Source: Haemophilus influenzae (GTDB lineage Bacteria; Pseudomonadota; Gammaproteobacteria; Enterobacterales; Pasteurellaceae). From it: a stretch of DNA of 64,000 nucleotides. A model generated the notes under the pieces. That model did no database searches, was not told the DNA's origin, and saw only the letters and a list, made by a program, of their open reading frames with translations. A program made the translations under genes and the position numbers. Shown piece after piece: positions 60,145 through 64,000 of this stretch. The stretch covers positions 1,302,001-1,366,000 of the forward strand of contig NZ_AP018771.1 of NCBI RefSeq assembly GCF_019703545.1, written 5' to 3'. Within the stretch, counting starts at the first letter, position 1; each line of letters starts with the position of its first letter.

Positions 60145-62137
60145 AGAATATGTAAAAACATTAACCGTGTCTGATTTATTTGATAATGAGAATAAATGTA
60201 ACTATATTATTCCAATCTACCAACGTAATTATGCTTGGGGTGACGATGAAATTAGTTCATTACTTCAAGATATAAAAAATGCTTGTGAAAAAAATAAAGA
60301 ACAAAATAAAAATTATTATATTGGAAGCTTAGTTGTTTATTGCCGAGAAAATGGTGATTTTGAAGTAATTGATGGCCAGCAAAGACTAACAACACTTACG
60401 TTAATAATGCATCATCTTGGTAAGTTAAGTTTTAGAAATGTTTTTTTTGAACATCGAGATGAATCTCAACAAGCATTATCCAATCTTAATTCTGGAAAAT
60501 TACCAAGTAATTTTTTACAAGCATTAAAAACAATTAGGAAAGTAATTGATGAATGGGGAAATAATAAAGATGAAATTGTAAAATTCCTTTTAGATAAAGT
60601 TGAAATTATCCGAACTGAAGTGCCAGAGGGAACAGATTTAAACCATTATTTTGAAATTATGAATACCCGTGGAGAACAGCTTGAAAAACATGAAGTTTTA
60701 AAAGCCCGTTTAATGAAGAAATTATCGGGAGATATTGAAAAATCATTGTTTGCTAAGATTTGGGATGCTTGTTCAGATATGAGTCGTTATGCTGTAATGG
60801 GGTTTGATTCTAAAATAAGAGGAGTAATATTTAGTAATAAATGGTCAGAAAAACCAAAATGCTTTATGGAAATAATTCAAGATATTGAAGAATACAATAA
60901 GGAAGTTGAAAAGAAGAATAAGGATGAAAATAAGAAATCACCTATTATCAATATACAAGGAGATGTAGATGGTATAAAGATTTTAGATCTTATTAATGGA
61001 AGTAAAAATAGTGGGGTTAATAAAAATGACTTTGTAGATAAATATGATGGTGGTTTTACTCCTGTTATTGACTTTCCTAATTTATTAATGCATGTTTTAA
61101 GAATTTATTTAGAAATGACTGATAAATGCGGAGATTTTACAAAAATAGTGCCGTTAGATGAAAAATACTTATTAAATTCTTTTGAAGGACAAATTAAAGA
61201 TGGTGAAGCTGTTAGAAAATTTATTTATGTTTTATTGATTTGTCGCTATCTTTTTGATTGCTATGTTATCAAATCTAACACAATTAGAACTGGGGAAGAA
61301 AACTGGTCCTTATGGGCAGTTATGCCTAATGATTCAAGTTATTACTATAAAAATACATTTGGTAATAATACTGAAAGTAAAAATGATGAAGAGTTAGATA
61401 ATTCTGGTGATACTAAAACTAAAATAGTGGTTATGTTGCTTTCAATGTTCCATGTCTCTAACCCGTCTCGTATTTACAAAAACTGGTTGTATGCTGTATT
61501 ACGTTGGTTATTTAATAATAAGGATAATATAACTCCTGATAACTATATTCATTTTCTAGAAGAACTTTGTGATAAATTCTATTTTGGGAATAACTGCCAA
61601 GGAAAAGATATTACAGAGATTATATTAGATAAAGTGGAAGTAGAATTTGAATTTAACTTAGGAAGTAAAGAAAGTTCGGGGTATAAAGAAAATTGGGATG
61701 ATGGAGTAAATGTCCCTAACTTCGTATTTAATCGATTAGATTATCAATTATGGAGATTTCCTCAAAGCGTAGAATTTTTGTCAAAAAATGACGATTGGTT
61801 AACTGATAATACTAAAGATGCTATTTGGAAAAAATTTAGATTTACCTTTAGAAGTTCGGTAGAACATCATTATCCACAACATCCTATAGATGGTCATACA
61901 ATTAAAGAAATTGATATGTTCGGCAATTTGTATTTATTATCTCAAAGTAAAAATTCTCGTTTAAGTAATTTAACTCCTGTAGCAAAGCGCGATATTATTA
62001 AAACATGGAAGAATTGCGATAGTCTAAAACAAGTCATAATGATGAGTCATCATAAATGGGGGGAAGACGAGATAAAAGTGCATGGAGAAAAAATGCTCAC
62101 TATTCTAAATCGACCTTTATCCAAAACTGATTCCTAA
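60131..62137 (+). CDS. DUF262-DUF1524 protein (GmrD-like nuclease subunit)
   Basis: 668 aa. N-terminal DUF262: IPIYQRNYAWGDDEI, EVIDGQQRLTTLTLI, YFEIMNTRGEQLEKHEVLKAR. Near the C-terminus (about residues 575-620) VEHHYPQHP followed by DMFGNLYLLSQSKNSRLSN is the DUF1524 His-Me/HNH nuclease pattern. Partner of the preceding DUF262 protein. AT-rich (many ATA and AAA codons), suggesting more recent arrival than the flanking genes. Confidence 0.84.
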   Translation: MSNAKEYVKTLTVSDLFDNENKCNYIIPIYQRNYAWGDDEISSLLQDIKNACEKNKEQNKNYYIGSLVVYCRENGDFEVIDGQQRLTTLTLIMHHLGKLSFRNVFFEHRDESQQALSNLNSGKLPSNFLQALKTIRKVIDEWGNNKDEIVKFLLDKVEIIRTEVPEGTDLNHYFEIMNTRGEQLEKHEVLKARLMKKLSGDIEKSLFAKIWDACSDMSRYAVMGFDSKIRGVIFSNKWSEKPKCFMEIIQDIEEYNKEVEKKNKDENKKSPIINIQGDVDGIKILDLINGSKNSGVNKNDFVDKYDGGFTPVIDFPNLLMHVLRIYLEMTDKCGDFTKIVPLDEKYLLNSFEGQIKDGEAVRKFIYVLLICRYLFDCYVIKSNTIRTGEENWSLWAVMPNDSSYYYKNTFGNNTESKNDEELDNSGDTKTKIVVMLLSMFHVSNPSRIYKNWLYAVLRWLFNNKDNITPDNYIHFLEELCDKFYFGNNCQGKDITEIILDKVEVEFEFNLGSKESSGYKENWDDGVNVPNFVFNRLDYQLWRFPQSVEFLSKNDDWLTDNTKDAIWKKFRFTFRSSVEHHYPQHPIDGHTIKEIDMFGNLYLLSQSKNSRLSNLTPVAKRDIIKTWKNCDSLKQVIMMSHHKWGEDEIKVHGEKMLTILNRPLSKTDS

Positions 62138-62168
62138 CGACACCTTTTGTCGCATTTCTCACTAAAAT
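62137..62168 (+). promoter_or_regulatory. Island operator-promoter 3 (ACGACA-N5-TGTCGC)
   Basis: ACGACA-CCTTT-TGTCGC (62137-62153), with TAAAAT (62163-62168) starting exactly 10 bases after TGTCG. The motif abuts the stop of the DUF262-DUF1524 gene, and the -10 lies in the left arm of the following hairpin. It serves the AAA+ gene. Confidence 0.7.
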
Positions 62169-62200
62169 ACTCCTTACTAACCCAGTAAGGAGTATTTTTT
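62164..62200 (+). terminator. 15-bp-stem terminator just before the AAA+ gene
   Basis: AAAATACTCCTTACT-AACCC-AGTAAGGAGTATTTT plus more T, ending 2 bases before the ATG at 62203. It should stop transcripts from the DUF262 genes. Transcripts starting from operator-promoter 3 (about 62175) would lack most of the left arm and so escape it. AAGGAG in the right arm can also serve as the ribosome site. Confidence 0.78.
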
Positions 62201-62202
62201 TT

Positions 62203-64000
62203 ATGTCTGAATATAAATTAAACCCACCGACAGTGTCTTCTTATACTGAAAATATGATGCTTAAAGTTTTATTTGAGCATAAAGGTTTTTCCGAAGTGTT
62301 TCGGGAGACTAGCTGGCGAAGTGATGAAATTGCCAGTGCGTTTGGGCTGCCTGAAGAATTAGAGAATGATAAAAATCTACGCACGGTTGCTCGTCAGCTT
62401 TTAAAAGAGCGGTATAAAACACTCCAAAAATCCACCGCACTTTTACCGGAGTTATGGAAACAGGCGTATGAAAATTTGGTAACGTTGGCAGAATTTTTGC
62501 AGCTGAATCCCGTTGAACAAGAACTTCTCCGCTTTGCCATGCATTTACGCAGTGAAGGAGCTATGCGAGATTTGTTTGGCTACTTGCCGAAATCGGATTT
62601 ACAAAGACGGCTGCGATTATGGCGGATTTACTTAAACAGCCGAAAAATCAGATTCTATCTGCCTTAAAGAAAGGCAGTAAACTCGATGCTTATGGCCTGA
62701 TTGATCGCGATTATCGCCCCGATAGTGTGCATGATTATTTAGATTGGGGCGAAACCTTAGATTTTGATGAATTTGTGACACAACCATTAAATGAAAACGT
62801 CCTATTAAAATCTTGTACAGAAGTCGCTCAAGTGCCAAGTTTGCAACTGGATGATTTTGCCCATATTGCCGGCATGAAAGAGATGATGTTGACCTATTTG
62901 CAAAAGGCACTAAAACATCATCAGAAAGGTGTGAATCTTTTAATTTATGGTGTGCCCGGCACTGGTAAAACAGAATTCGCCGGGTTGCTTGCACAGGCGT
63001 TGGGGATTTCGGCGTATAACATTACTTACATGGATTCTGACGGAGATGTTGTGGAGGCAGAGCAACGCCTGAATTACAGCCGTCTTGCTCAAACGTTATT
63101 AAACGGCAAGCAGGCACTTTTAATTTTTGATGAAATTGAAGATGTGTTTAACGGCTCGTTTATGGAGCGTTCTGTTGCACAAAAAATAAAGCCTGGACAA
63201 ATCAGTTATTGGAAAACAATAACGTGCGATGATTTGGTTATCTAACTCTGTTTCGGGCATAGATCCTGCTTTTTTACGCCGCTTTTGATTTTATTTTAGA
63301 AATGCCAGATTTGCCGTTGAAAAATAAGTCAGCACTGATTACGCAACTGACTGAGGGAAAATTAAGTCCGGCCTATGTGCAGCATTTTGCTAAAGTGCGG
63401 TCATTAACGCCAGCGATTTTAAGCCGCACAATTCGGGTGGCAAAGGAACTCAATACACCAAATTTTGCTGAGACTTTGCTCATGATGTTTAATCAAACGT
63501 TAAAATCGCAAAATAAACCGAAAATTGAACCGCTTGTTTTAGGCAAAGCCGACTACAACTTGGATTATGTGGCTTGTAACGACAATATTCATCGTATAAG
63601 TGAAGGGTTAAAAAAGTCGAAAAAGGACGAATTTGTTGCTATGGCCCGCCGGGAACAGGAAAAACTGCTTGGGCAGCGTGGCTTGCGGAACAGTTGGACA
63701 TGCCGCTGTTGCTAAGACAAGGCTCTGATCTGCTTAATCCTTATGTGGGCGGGACAGAACGGAATATCGCACAAGCTTTTGAGCAAGCGAAAGCCGATAA
63801 TGCACTATTGGTGTTAGATGAAGTAGATACGTTCTTATTTTCTAGAGAAGGGGCAAATCGAAGCTGGGAGCGTTCGCAAGTGAATGAAATGCTAACACAA
63901 ATTGAACGCTTTGAAGGGCTGATGGTGGTATCAACAAATTTAATTGAGGTGCTTGATCCAGCAGCCTTACGCCGTTTTGATTTAAAATTGAAGTTTGATT
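62203..64000 (+). pseudogene. Tandem AAA+ ATPase gene with five one-base indels, 3' end beyond window
   Basis: One long gene is visible across several frames. It has a helical N-terminal region (MSEYKLNPPTVSS...), a first AAA+ module with GVPGTGKTE, LLIFDEIEDVF and WLSNSV, and a second with YGPPGTGKTAW, LLVLDEVDTFLF and VVSTNL. Joining needs +G at 62609-62610, +A at 63188-63190, +C at 63227, -T at 63283-63286 and +A at 63620-63624. No substitution stop is seen in the repaired frame. The product as written ends after about 154 residues. Either recent decay or local sequencing error. It is driven by island operator-promoter 3. Uptake sequences at 62431 and 63392. Confidence 0.75.

Overview
The window looks like a chromosomal segment of Haemophilus influenzae or a very close relative. 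The 9-base DNA-uptake core AAGTGCGGT (or its complement) recurs throughout and often forms terminators as inverted pairs. The base composition is AT-rich, the tmRNA encodes the tag ANDEQYALAA, and the backbone order (ssrA, metY-rimP-nusA-infB, hsd locus, rbfA-truB, tyrA, queF, csd/sufE, uup, can, asnS, ribH-nusB, thiL-pgpA, dapB, pheST-ihfA, nlpC) matches what I remember of that species. The species call is an inference.

Region 1 (1-15.2 kb) is the right part of a P2-like prophage inserted at the 3' end of ssrA. It holds tail sheath, tube, the E/E' chaperone pair with an intact -1 frameshift site, gpU and gpD. There is no tape-measure gene; two small inverted membrane-protein genes sit in its place. 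After gpD comes a cargo module of an m5C methyltransferase convergent with a GHKL-ATPase/PD-(D/E)XK nuclease. Next are an S24-type repressor with a four-half-site operator, a block of small early genes, a HUH replication protein, an excisionase and the integrase. The left end lies outside the window.

Region 2 (15.4-51.7 kb) is core genome. It carries tmRNA, initiator tRNA, translation and transcription factors, tyrA, queF, Fe-S chemistry, an LrgAB pair, dgt, asnS, riboflavin/thiamine/phospholipid genes, dapB, pheST and ihfA. It is interrupted by a type I restriction locus (21.0-28.7 kb). There hsdM is out of frame at a contracted GACGA repeat and again at a T-run, hsdR has a one-base frameshift, and three extra genes (two membrane coiled-coil proteins and an FRG-like fragment) lie between hsdS and hsdR.

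Region 3 (51.8 kb to the end) is an accessory island after nlpC. It starts with a WYL-domain regulator. It then carries a deoxyribonucleotidase-like protein, a zinc-less sirtuin, an OGFr-like protein and an unknown protein; a RhuM-Fic protein on the other strand; an FtsK-gamma/Sir2/PP2C operon; a two-gene DUF262 (GmrSD-like) operon; and a tandem AAA+ ATPase gene broken by five one-base indels. Three copies of an inverted repeat, ACGACA-N5-TGTCGC, each followed exactly 10 bases after TGTCG by a -10-like hexamer, precede three of these transcription units. I infer that one regulator, most simply the WYL protein, controls the island. This shared control and the FtsK-gamma/Sir2/PP2C operon are the strongest candidates for an undescribed system here.
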